Below, in pieces: positions 9,386-17,585 of a DNA stretch of 64,000 bases (the first letter of the stretch is position 1; every line of letters starts with the position of its first letter). The notes under the pieces are model-generated. The model did no database searches, was not told where the DNA came from, and saw only the letters and a list, made by a program, of their open reading frames with translations. This DNA comes from JBFWYO01 sp050186335 (GTDB taxonomy: Bacteria; Pseudomonadota; Alphaproteobacteria; Bin65): NCBI GenBank assembly GCA_050186335.1, contig JBFWYO010000008.1:13869-77868 (forward strand), given 5' to 3'. Both the position numbers and the translations under genes were made by a program.

Positions 9386-10090
9386 TTTCTCTAACCGATT
9401 GTGCCTGGTTCACCCCACCGGACGGCGACGCCGCCCGGTCTTTATTCCGCCGCCGCCTTCGTTAGTAACGCGCCGTCCTTTCACGCACGTGGTTTCCGCA
9501 CCATCCAGCGGCGAGAATCGGCGCGCGAGTCGGTTCGCGCGCCAAGTCGCCGGTCGATGTATATGAATCGCCTTGCGGCGCAGCGGAAAACGCCATCGCA
9601 AAGATCCTTGGATGCCGGTCGCGGCGACGGCCATTCCCCCAGAAACGCGGGGGCACGATCATCGTCCGTTCTGAACACCCTCAAGGATCAGGCCGAGCGG
9701 TCGCTTGGTCGCTGTCGCCGATATCGAAGCCTCTGGGAGCGGGTTCGATCCGACCGTGCCTTCGCGGCGCACGGAGATATCAACAACCCGCCCTCGTCTA
9801 CCCTTCGACATCCGCGCCGCGGGCTTCGCAACCCGACTGCCCGATCGGGATTAAGTCCCCAAAATACAACGGAAATATGACCGATTTGAGGGCGGAACCG
9901 GGGCACCGGACCGCCCGCCTCTCGTCAATCGCCGCGTCGAACCTGTTTACTTTGAGTCATGCGGCGCGTGCAAGACGAAACCGGCCGCAAATCGCGGTTT
10001 TTCCGCGCGTTTCCTGCGCGTCACGGTTAACGCGTGCTAAACGCGGTTAGCGCATTCGACGGCCGACTTATCCACAGAAAAACTAGCCCG
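9386..10090. other. 705-bp gap upstream of mreB with one DnaA-box match and a short hairpin
   Basis: No convincing gene: open frames here are Arg/Ser-rich antisense-type reading frames without a start signal. A perfect DnaA-box match TTATCCACA lies at 10068-10076, just after a 7-bp hairpin GTGCTAA/TTAGCGC at 10034-10053. The stretch near 9860-9885 is relatively A/T-rich. The mreB promoter should lie here but no clear -35/-10 pair could be read. Confidence 0.5.
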
Positions 10091-11734
10091 TCAGTGCCCG
10101 GTGACCCGCGCAAGGATGGCGTCCGCATCATCCGGCGCGCGTTGGCCGCGCCACGCCACGTGATGATCGGGCCGCAGCAGCACAAGCGGCGCGTTGTAGA
10201 GATCTGCAACCTGCGGTTCCGCGATGTCGCACAGCGCGAGGGGCACATTGCGGCGTTTGGCGGCGGCCAAAAACGAACTCGCATCCGCCGGCTGCGCGCC
10301 GGTGCGCAACAACGTAAAGCCAGGGCCGAAGCGATCGAACAAAGCGCCGCCGTCCGTTAGCCAGACATGCGGCGCGCGACCGCCGGGCACCGACGACGGC
10401 GTATAGACGAACGGATCGTCGACCGGCGGCGCGGCGCCATCGTGCGCGATCAGCGGCGAATCGTCGTAGCGCGCGCCTAACTGAATGCCGAGCGACGCGA
10501 ATTCCTCGCCGAAAGTGCTCAAATATTTCCCGAGTTCGGCGCGCGCGGCCGCGCCGGCAGCATTGTCCTCTTCGAGTTCCGGCTTGACGACGACCTTGGC
10601 GACCATCTGCTGGAACATGCGCGAGCAGGACGTATTGCGAATGCCGATCTTTTTGCGCTCGCCCTCGTAGGATTCGATGAGCTTTGGCCCACCCCAGCCT
10701 TCGTACAGCGCCCACAATTTCCAGGACAGGTTCGCGACATCGTCGATACCGGTGTTCATGCCGAACCCGCCGGTCGGCGTGAACAGATGCACGGCATCGC
10801 CGGCCATCAGCACGCGGCCGATGCCGTATTTCTCCGCGACCAGCGCCAACCCGGCGGTCCACGGCTTGATCGAGATCATCTGCACCGGCACGTCCATGCC
10901 GACCGCGGCGAGCACCAGCGGCGTCGGATCGTGCTTGGTTTCGTCGGCACCGGGCGGCAGGCGCGACAGCCCGGCGTAGTCGCCCTTGCCGTCCATGGCG
11001 ACGAAGGCGCAGCGCGCGGTCGGCGCCATCGTATAGGCCTGCCACGCCTGTCGCGCGCGCGTCAGCTCGGCCATCTTGGGCGAGCGCATATAGAACGACA
11101 GCATGCGTCCGGCCATGAACGCCTCGTCGCCGCCGGCCTGGCCGTCGTAGCGAATGCCGAGATTGCGCCGCACCGTGCCGAGCCCGCCGTCGCAGCCGAC
11201 CAGCCAATCGGCGCGCCATGTTTCGCGCTTGCCCGTCGCCACTTCGACCAGATCGGCTTCGACGTGCGTGGCTTTGTCGGCAAAACTCTCGAGCCGCCAG
11301 CCAAAACGCAAATTGGCCGCCTTCAAAGTCTTGGCATGGCGATGCAGCACCGGCTCGACGTAAAACTGGTTGGCGCGGTGGATCGGCTCGGGCGTCAACC
11401 TTGCGTAGGGATTGGTGTTGCGATTTTCGTTCTTCTGGCGCGGCGTCGGCATCGGCAGGCGCGCGATTTCCGGGCCGTTCATGCGGGTGAAATATGCGAC
11501 GTCGGTCGGGTAATCGAGCGGCAGGCCCGTCTTGCGGATCTCATCCGCGATGCCCAGCCGGCGGTAATGCTCCATGGTGCGCGAATTGTGCGTGTTGCCT
11601 TGCGGATGCGCGGCGGTGCTCGGTCCCTCGTTGACCAACAGGCACGGCACGTTGCGTGTCGCCAATTCGATCGCCAGCGCCAGCCCCACGGGACCGCCGC
11701 CCACGATCAAGATCGGCGTTGTTTGTCCGGACAT
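10091..11734 (-). CDS. FAD-dependent aromatic monooxygenase (PheA/TfdB/MhpA type)
   Basis: 547 residues, single-component class A flavoprotein hydroxylase. N-terminal Rossmann motif VGGGPVGLALA at about residues 11-21, the second FAD motif GDAVHLFTPTGGFGMNTGIDD, and a C-terminal thioredoxin-like domain ending LLRPDHHVAWRG, typical of phenol hydroxylase-like enzymes. NAD(P)H and O2 hydroxylation of a phenolic or polyketide-like ring is expected; the substrate is unknown. The start has a GGGGAA Shine-Dalgarno. It sits where many relatives carry other biosynthetic genes, between ilvC and mreB. Confidence 0.88.
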   Translation of the reverse strand: MSGQTTPILIVGGGPVGLALAIELATRNVPCLLVNEGPSTAAHPQGNTHNSRTMEHYRRLGIADEIRKTGLPLDYPTDVAYFTRMNGPEIARLPMPTPRQKNENRNTNPYARLTPEPIHRANQFYVEPVLHRHAKTLKAANLRFGWRLESFADKATHVEADLVEVATGKRETWRADWLVGCDGGLGTVRRNLGIRYDGQAGGDEAFMAGRMLSFYMRSPKMAELTRARQAWQAYTMAPTARCAFVAMDGKGDYAGLSRLPPGADETKHDPTPLVLAAVGMDVPVQMISIKPWTAGLALVAEKYGIGRVLMAGDAVHLFTPTGGFGMNTGIDDVANLSWKLWALYEGWGGPKLIESYEGERKKIGIRNTSCSRMFQQMVAKVVVKPELEEDNAAGAAARAELGKYLSTFGEEFASLGIQLGARYDDSPLIAHDGAAPPVDDPFVYTPSSVPGGRAPHVWLTDGGALFDRFGPGFTLLRTGAQPADASSFLAAAKRRNVPLALCDIAEPQVADLYNAPLVLLRPDHHVAWRGQRAPDDADAILARVTGH

Positions 11735-11773
11735 CCGATTCCCCTCGATCCAATCCTCGAGCCCAAACGAAAT

Positions 11774-11802
11774 GGGCGGCCGAGCGTAAAGCCGGGCCGC
11801 CC
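11774..11802 (-). terminator. Hairpin downstream of ilvC
   Basis: GGGCGGCC and GGCCGCCC form an 8-bp stem with a 13-base loop, 30 bases past the ilvC stop on the minus strand. The following bases ATTTCGTTT are only weakly U-rich, so intrinsic termination is likely but not certain. Confidence 0.55.
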
Positions 11803-11831
11803 AAATCGCAATCGAGCCGCAGCCCGACGAT

Positions 11832-12851
11832 TTAGTTCTTCGCCTTGTCCACGAGCCGATTGGCTTTGATCCACGGCATCATGGCGCGCAGCTTTTCGCC
11901 GACCTCTTCGATCGGATGCTGCGCGTTGTTGCGGCGCGTGGCCTTGAAGCTGGTCTGGCCGGCGCGGTTTTCCAGGACCCATTCTTTGGCGAAATTGCCG
12001 GACTGGATTTCTTTGAGGATCTTGCGCAGCTCGGCGCGCGTGGCGTCGGTCACGATGCGCGGCCCGCGCGTATATTCGCCGAACTCGGCCGTGTTCGAGA
12101 TCGAATAGTTCATGTTGGCGATGCCGCCTTCGTAGATCAGGTCCACGATCAGCTTCACCTCGTGCAGACACTCGAAATACGCCATCTCCGGCGCGTAGCC
12201 TGCCTCGACCAGCGTTTCGTACGCCGCCTTGATGAGCTCCACCAGGCCGCCGCACAGCACGGTCTGTTCGCCGAACAAGTCGGTTTCGCATTCCTCGCGG
12301 AAATTGGTCTCGATCACGCCGGCGCGGCCGCCGCCGATCGCCGAGGCATAGGACAGCGCCAATTCGAGCGCGTTGCCCGAGGCGTTCTGCGCCACCGCGA
12401 CCAGGCACGGCACGCCGCCGCCGCGCGCATATTCCGAACGCACGGTATGGCCCGGGCCCTTGGGCGCGATCATGAACACGTCGAGATCGGGGCGCGGTTC
12501 GATAAGGTTGAAATGGATATTGAAGCCGTGCGCGAACGCCAGCGCGGCGCCCTGTTTCATGTTCGGCTTGAGGTCGTCGCTGTAGATCTGCGCCTGCAGT
12601 TCGTCGGGCGTCAGCATCATCATGACGTCGGCCCACTTGGCCGCTTCGGCCGGGCTCATGACCTTGAAGCCCGCACCCTCGGCCTTCTTGACCGTGGCCG
12701 AGCCGGGGCGCAGTGCGATGACGACGTCCTTGGCCCCGGAATCGCGCAGGTTCAGCGCGTGGGCATGGCCCTGGCTGCCATAGCCGACAATGGCGATCTT
12801 CTTGCCCTTGATCAGGTTCACATCGGCATCACGGTCGTAATACACGCGCAT
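11832..12851 (-). CDS. ilvC: Ketol-acid reductoisomerase (class I)
   Basis: 339 residues, the short class I length. Converts 2-acetolactate or 2-aceto-2-hydroxybutyrate to the dihydroxy acid using NADPH and Mg2+, third step of valine/isoleucine synthesis counting from pyruvate. Signatures are the dinucleotide motif VGYGSQGHAHALNLRDSG, MMMLTPDE, APKGPGHTVR and the Mg site in ECETDLFGEQ. AGGAGA precedes ATG. It follows ilvN by 135 bases. Confidence 0.98.
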   Translation of the reverse strand: MRVYYDRDADVNLIKGKKIAIVGYGSQGHAHALNLRDSGAKDVVIALRPGSATVKKAEGAGFKVMSPAEAAKWADVMMMLTPDELQAQIYSDDLKPNMKQGAALAFAHGFNIHFNLIEPRPDLDVFMIAPKGPGHTVRSEYARGGGVPCLVAVAQNASGNALELALSYASAIGGGRAGVIETNFREECETDLFGEQTVLCGGLVELIKAAYETLVEAGYAPEMAYFECLHEVKLIVDLIYEGGIANMNYSISNTAEFGEYTRGPRIVTDATRAELRKILKEIQSGNFAKEWVLENRAGQTSFKATRRNNAQHPIEEVGEKLRAMMPWIKANRLVDKAKN

Positions 12852-12986
12852 CTGCGGTCTCCTCTTGTCCTCGAATTCGGTCCTGCCGGCCCGCGGCCTG
12901 GCAGCGGGGTCCGGCGAAAGTCGGGCATGGGTATGGCGGTCGGCTCCGGCCGCGTCAACTGCGATTCCGTCGCCCCCGAAACCCGC

Positions 12987-13499
12987 CTAGATGCCCTGCG
13001 CGCCGCGCGCCATCGCGGCGATGCCGGTGCGGCAGACATCGACCGCGCCGAGCGGCTTCATCAAATTGATGAAGGCGTCGAGCTTTTCCGATGAGCCGGT
13101 AATCTCGAACACGAAAGATTCGGTCGTGCTGTCGACCGCGTGCGCCCGGAAGATATCGGCAATGCGCAGGCTTTCGACGCGCTTCTCGCCGGTACCGGCG
13201 ACTTTCACCAGCGCCAGCTCGCGCTCGAGATGCGGACCCTCCTGCGTCAGATCGTGCACGCGATGCACGGGCACGAGGCGGTCGAGCTGCGCCTTGATCT
13301 GTTCGATCACCATCGGCGTGCCGGTGGTGACTATCGTAATCCGCGAAAGCATCTTGACCGCGTCGACCTCGGCCACGGTCAGGCTTTCGATATTGTAGCC
13401 GCGGCCGGAGAACAGGCCGATGACGCGCGCGAGCACGCCAGGTTCGTTGTCCACGAGCACCGAGAGCGTGTGCCGTTCGGTCTGTTTTGCAATCGCCAT
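12987..13499 (-). CDS. ilvN: Acetolactate synthase small (regulatory) subunit
   Basis: 170 residues. N-terminal ACT domain (LSVLVDNEPGVLARVIGLFSGRGYNIESL) that binds valine for feedback inhibition, then the C-terminal domain that activates the catalytic subunit. ATG 13499 matches the usual family start; an in-frame ATG at 13529 would add ten unconserved residues, though AGGA lies between the two. Downstream of ilvB by 67 bases, same operon. Confidence 0.97.
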   Translation of the reverse strand: MAIAKQTERHTLSVLVDNEPGVLARVIGLFSGRGYNIESLTVAEVDAVKMLSRITIVTTGTPMVIEQIKAQLDRLVPVHRVHDLTQEGPHLERELALVKVAGTGEKRVESLRIADIFRAHAVDSTTESFVFEITGSSEKLDAFINLMKPLGAVDVCRTGIAAMARGAQGI

Positions 13500-13566
13500 G
13501 GTCTTTTTTTCCTGAACGATCGGAATCATCGCGCGCCTCTAATCGAACGAATCGAGCCGGGCCCGG

Positions 13567-15363
13567 TTATACCAGGACCATGCCTTCTTCCGAGATCGGC
13601 TTTTCGGCCTTGTCCTTGGCACTCAGCAGCATGTCGTAATGCGCGGCGCCCGACGGGATCATCGGGAAGCAGTTTTCCGTCTTGTCGACCATGATGTCGG
13701 CAATGACCGGACGCTTGACCTTGATCATTTCGTGGATCAGGCCGTCGACGTCGCCGGGCTTGGACGCGCGCATGCCCACGCCGCCGAATGCCTCGGCCAG
13801 CTTCACGAAATCCGGCAGCGAGTCCATATAGCTTTCGGCGTAGCGCCCGCCGTGCAGCAGTTCCTGCCACTGGCGGATCATGCCCATGTATTGATTATTC
13901 AGGATGAACACTTTGACCGGCAGACGATACTGCAGGATGGTCGACATTTCCTGGATGTTCATCAGGATCGACGCCTCGCCCGCAACATCCACCACCAGCG
14001 CGTCCGGATGCGCCACCTGCACGCCGAGTGCCGCCGGCAACCCGTAGCCCATGGTGCCGAGGCCGCCCGAGGTGAGCCAGCGATTGGGCTTCTCGAAGCG
14101 CATGAACTGCGCTGCCCACATCTGGTGCTGGCCGACTTCGGTGGTGATGTAATAATTCTTGTCCTTGACCGCCGCGTGCAGACGCTCCAGGGCGAATTGC
14201 GGCTTGATCGTGGTTTCGCTGGCTTCGTACTTGAGGCACTCGCGGGCGCGCCACTTGTCGATCTGCGCCCACCATTCGGCCAGTTGCTTCTTGTCCGGCC
14301 GCGCCTGGCGCGCTTTCCACACCTTGATGATGTCTTCGAGCACATGCGCGGCGTCGCCGATCACCGGCACGTCGATGCGCACGTTCTTGTTGATCGAGGA
14401 CGGATCGATGTCGATGTGGATCTTTTTCGAGTTCGGCGAGAACTGATCGAGCTTGCCGGTGACGCGGTCGTCGAAGCGCGCGCCGACGCTGATCATCACG
14501 TCGCAATTGTACATCGCAAGATTGGCTTCGTAGAGCCCGTGCATCCCGAGCATGCCGAGATAACGCTTATCCGAAGCCGGAAACGCACCGAGGCCCATCA
14601 GCGTCAACGTGCAGGGGAAATCCGTCATGCGGACCAGTTCGGTGAGCAATTGCGAGGCCTTCGGCCCGGAATTGATCACGCCGCCGCCAACGTAGAAGAT
14701 CGGCCGCTTGGCGTTGGCCATCAGTTCGACGGCTTTTTCGATCTGCTTGATGTCGCCCTTGATCTGCGGGCGATAGGATTTGTGTTCCTTGGTTTGCGGG
14801 CCCCGATAGGCACCCTTGGCCTGCAGAATATCCTTCGGCAGGTCGATCACGACCGGTCCCGGACGACCGCTCCTGGCGACGTAGAACGCTTCGTGCATGA
14901 CGCGCGGCAGATCTTCGATGCGTTTGACCAGATAATTGTGCTTGGTCACCGGGCGCGTGATGCCCGTCGTATCGGCCTCCTGGAACGCGTCGTTGCCAAT
15001 CAAATGCGTCGGCACCTGGCCGGTCAAACACACGATCGGAATCGAATCGAGCAGTGCGTCGGCCAGGCCGGTTACCGCATTGGTGGCGCCGGGGCCGGAG
15101 GTGACCAGCACCACGCCGACTTTGCCGGTCGAGCGCGCGTAGCCCTCGGCCGCGTGCACGGCGCCGCCTTCCTGGCGGACCAGGATGTGGCGCACCGAGT
15201 TTTGTTGGAACAGCGCGTCGTAGATCGGCAGCACGGCGCCGCCCGGATAGCCGAAAATGACATCGACGCCCTGATCGACCAGCGCACGGATGACCATCTC
15301 GGAGCCGTTCAGCTGGCCGGTTGCGGCAGCGGTCGTGGTCGGCGATTTCTGCGCGGTGGTCAT
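13567..15363 (-). CDS. ilvB: Acetolactate synthase large (catalytic) subunit
   Basis: 598 residues from ATG 15363, chosen because GAGG lies 6 bases before it and the longer frame starts with non-family sequence. ThDP/FAD/Mg enzyme condensing pyruvate with pyruvate or 2-ketobutyrate. The catalytic Glu is in VRQEGGAVHAAEGYAR; SGPGATN, the central FAD-domain GARFDDRVTGKL and the ThDP-binding stretch VDVAGEASILMN...LNNQYMGM are present. The canonical GD of the ThDP motif reads GE, as in some alphaproteobacterial enzymes. An intrinsic terminator-like hairpin precedes the gene. Confidence 0.97.
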   Translation of the reverse strand: MTTAQKSPTTTAAATGQLNGSEMVIRALVDQGVDVIFGYPGGAVLPIYDALFQQNSVRHILVRQEGGAVHAAEGYARSTGKVGVVLVTSGPGATNAVTGLADALLDSIPIVCLTGQVPTHLIGNDAFQEADTTGITRPVTKHNYLVKRIEDLPRVMHEAFYVARSGRPGPVVIDLPKDILQAKGAYRGPQTKEHKSYRPQIKGDIKQIEKAVELMANAKRPIFYVGGGVINSGPKASQLLTELVRMTDFPCTLTLMGLGAFPASDKRYLGMLGMHGLYEANLAMYNCDVMISVGARFDDRVTGKLDQFSPNSKKIHIDIDPSSINKNVRIDVPVIGDAAHVLEDIIKVWKARQARPDKKQLAEWWAQIDKWRARECLKYEASETTIKPQFALERLHAAVKDKNYYITTEVGQHQMWAAQFMRFEKPNRWLTSGGLGTMGYGLPAALGVQVAHPDALVVDVAGEASILMNIQEMSTILQYRLPVKVFILNNQYMGMIRQWQELLHGGRYAESYMDSLPDFVKLAEAFGGVGMRASKPGDVDGLIHEMIKVKRPVIADIMVDKTENCFPMIPSGAAHYDMLLSAKDKAEKPISEEGMVLV

Positions 15364-15394
15364 GGCGTCCTCGTCGTGGTTGGTCCGCCAGCGC

Positions 15395-15431
15395 AAAAAA
15401 AAATCCGCCGGCACGGAGTTCGCGCCGGAGG
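15395..15431 (-). terminator. Terminator/attenuator in the ilvB leader
   Basis: On the minus strand a hairpin with CCGGC/GCCGG core, extended by inner CG and outer CC pairs (15405-15431), is followed directly by nine T residues (complement of 15395-15403). It lies 31-68 bases before the ilvB start and downstream of miaA. It could end miaA transcription or act as an attenuator for ilvBN. No closed leader peptide rich in Val/Leu/Ile precedes it: the only candidate frame (GTG at 15472, beginning VPLVIC) has no stop before the hairpin. Confidence 0.75.
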
Positions 15432-15484
15432 ACAGCTTTTCGCTGCTGCGGTGGGCAAATAACTAGTGGCACATGTCGCGCCGG

Positions 15485-16495
15485 TCAACAGCAAAGACGA
15501 ATATTTGCAAAGATTCTTTGAGCCAAACTTTCCGAATATTGCTCAAAATAGGTCAAAGACCCTGTCTTTTCGGGGCTCATTTGGTTGCCGAACCAAGTGT
15601 ATTGGCGCTTGGCGTAGTTGCGCGTCGCCTGCTGGCCCTTGGCGGTGGCTTCGGCCAGAGACAGGCGGCCGGCCAGGAACGCCGCCAGCTCGCGCACGCC
15701 GACCGCCTTCATCGCCGGCAGCATCGGATCGAGCTTGAGCGCCAGCAGCCGCCGCACCTCGTCGACGGCGCCGGCCTCGATCATGCCGGCGAACCGCGCA
15801 TCGCACGCCGGATAGACTAGCTCGCGCGGCGGCATCAGTATGACCGGCAGGAACCGGTAGCGCGGCTCGCCCGGCGTTTCCGACTGCCAGTCGGCGAGCG
15901 AGCGGCCGGTGGCTTCGATCACCTCCCAGGCGCGCTGGATCCGCTGTCGGTCGGTCGGCCGCAGGCGCAGGGCCAGCGCGGGATCGCGGCGCGCCAACTC
16001 GGCGTGCAAACCGGCGGGACCGAGGGCAGACATGCGCGCCGACGCCCGTTCGCGCACCCCGGCGGGCACATCGGGCACCGGCGCCAGGCCTTGCATCAAG
16101 CTGCGCAGGTACAAGCCGGTACCGCCAGCCAACACCGGCATCCGGCCGGCCGCGAGGCTGGCGTCGATCTCCGCCACGGCCAGCGTCCGCCAGCGCCCGA
16201 CCGAACACGCCTCGCTCGGCGGCAAGTCGCCGTACAGGCGATGCGGCACCGCGGCCTGCGCCTGCGCATCCGGCTGCGCGGTCAGGATTTCGATGCCCCG
16301 ATAAATTTGCATGCTGTCGGCGTTGATGACCGTGCCATCGAACGCCCCGGCGATTGCCGATGCCAGAGCCGACTTGCCGCTCGCGGTCGGCCCGCCGACC
16401 AGGATCACCAGCGGCCGCGCATCGCCCGGCGACGGCTCTTGCCCCTGTGTCGCTGCGGCTTTATGTGCCGTGCGGCTTGGCTTGCGGTCGCTCAT
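15485..16495 (-). CDS. miaA: tRNA dimethylallyltransferase
   Basis: 336 residues. Transfers the dimethylallyl group to N6 of A37 in tRNAs reading UNN codons. The P-loop GGPTASGKSALA (about residues 35-46) and the substrate-binding DSMQIYRGIEI are clear, as is the C-terminal NYAKRQYTWFGNQ. ATG follows AAGGGAAGGGC. Divergent from serB, sharing a 111-bp intergenic region. Confidence 0.96.
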   Translation of the reverse strand: MSDRKPSRTAHKAAATQGQEPSPGDARPLVILVGGPTASGKSALASAIAGAFDGTVINADSMQIYRGIEILTAQPDAQAQAAVPHRLYGDLPPSEACSVGRWRTLAVAEIDASLAAGRMPVLAGGTGLYLRSLMQGLAPVPDVPAGVRERASARMSALGPAGLHAELARRDPALALRLRPTDRQRIQRAWEVIEATGRSLADWQSETPGEPRYRFLPVILMPPRELVYPACDARFAGMIEAGAVDEVRRLLALKLDPMLPAMKAVGVRELAAFLAGRLSLAEATAKGQQATRNYAKRQYTWFGNQMSPEKTGSLTYFEQYSESLAQRIFANIRLCC

Positions 16496-16606
16496 GCCCT
16501 TCCCTTACAGTCCCGCGCGCTCGCCTCCGCGGTATCTTGAACGCCGCGGCGCGCGAGCCCGACTTCTACCTCCGCTGTTGTACGCCCGCCCGCTGATCGG
16601 CTGAAG

Positions 16607-17524
16607 ATGAACTTCGTTTTGACCCTTATCGCCGATCCCGCCGGCCGCAAGCTGTCCGATACGATGGTCGAGCACGCGCGCGCCTTGCTCGGCGGTTTCG
16701 GCGCCGAATCGGGCGACGTCGACTGGCTGGCGCCGCAACTGGCCTGCGACATCCCGTTCACGCCGCGCCACCCCGAGAACGCCGCCATGCGCGCGATGGA
16801 ATCCGCCCTGCGCGGCCATCTGCGTGCGCGGCAGGTCGATGTCGCGGCCCAGCCGATCGAGGGACGGCGCAAGAAACTGCTCGTGTCCGACATGGAGTCC
16901 ACGATCATCCGCAACGAGATGGTCGACGAGCTGGCCGACCTGCTGGGCATCAAGGAAAAAGTCGCGGACATCACGCGACGCGCCATGAACGGCGAAATCA
17001 GTTTCCGCCCGGCGCTGGAAGAACGCGTGGCCCTGCTCGGCGGGCTCGAGGAAGAAGCGCTGATCGGCGCCCGCGAACGCATCGAGTTCAATCCCGGCGC
17101 CAAGATCCTGGTCGCCACGATGAAAAAGTTCGGCGCGCGCACCGCGCTGGTGTCCGGCGGGTTCAGCGTGTTCACCCGGTGGGTCGCCGAACGCGCCGGC
17201 TTCGACGCCAATCACTCGAACGAACTGATAATCGAGCAGGGCATCGTCACCGGCAAGGTCAAGCAGCCAGTGCTCGGCAAGGAAGCCAAGCTGGCCAGCA
17301 TGCGTGCGCACGCCGCCGAGATGAACTGCACCAGCCGGGAAGCGATCGCTGCCGGCGACGGCGCCAACGATCTCGACATGCTGCTGGAAGCCGGCACCGG
17401 TGTCGCCTACCGCGCCAAGCCGAAAGTCGCCGACGCCGCGCGCTTCCGTATCGATCACGGCGACCTGACCGCGCTGCTCTACCTTCAGGGCTACCGGTGG
17501 GTCGACTTCGTCAACGCCGACTAG
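16607..17524 (+). CDS. serB: Phosphoserine phosphatase
   Basis: 305 residues, HAD family, last step of serine synthesis. N-terminal regulatory region, then the HAD core: motif I VSDMESTII with nucleophile Asp95, SGGFSVFT (motif II), and GDGANDLDML (motif IV). The second acidic residue of motif I, usually Asp, is Glu97. Length and order otherwise match SerB. A strong terminator follows the stop. Confidence 0.93.
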   Translation: MNFVLTLIADPAGRKLSDTMVEHARALLGGFGAESGDVDWLAPQLACDIPFTPRHPENAAMRAMESALRGHLRARQVDVAAQPIEGRRKKLLVSDMESTIIRNEMVDELADLLGIKEKVADITRRAMNGEISFRPALEERVALLGGLEEEALIGARERIEFNPGAKILVATMKKFGARTALVSGGFSVFTRWVAERAGFDANHSNELIIEQGIVTGKVKQPVLGKEAKLASMRAHAAEMNCTSREAIAAGDGANDLDMLLEAGTGVAYRAKPKVADAARFRIDHGDLTALLYLQGYRWVDFVNAD

Positions 17525-17542
17525 GTCCGAGCCGGACACACA

Positions 17543-17570
17543 AAAAAAGGCGCCCGCAGGCGCCTTTTTT
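17543..17570. terminator. Bidirectional intrinsic terminator between serB and degP
   Basis: Perfect inverted repeat: A6-GGCGCC, loop CGCA, GGCGCC-T6. The A and T runs make it work in both directions, as expected between two convergent genes. Confidence 0.95.
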
Positions 17571-17585
17571 CACTCGTGACAGCCG

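Noticed and set aside
9401..9880. 159-codon frame in the gap upstream of mreB
   Set aside because: Arg/Ser/Pro-rich, no Shine-Dalgarno and no family likeness.
9386..10090. Replication origin
   Set aside because: Only one DnaA box and no A/T-rich unwinding region or origin-linked gene.
10787..11869. 360-codon plus-strand frame opposite the FAD monooxygenase
   Set aside because: Antisense shadow of a well-supported flavoprotein; Arg/His-rich and without a ribosome site.
15364..15472. Branched-chain leader peptide for ilvB
   Set aside because: The only candidate frame has no stop before the terminator hairpin, so classical attenuation by a closed leader peptide is not supported.
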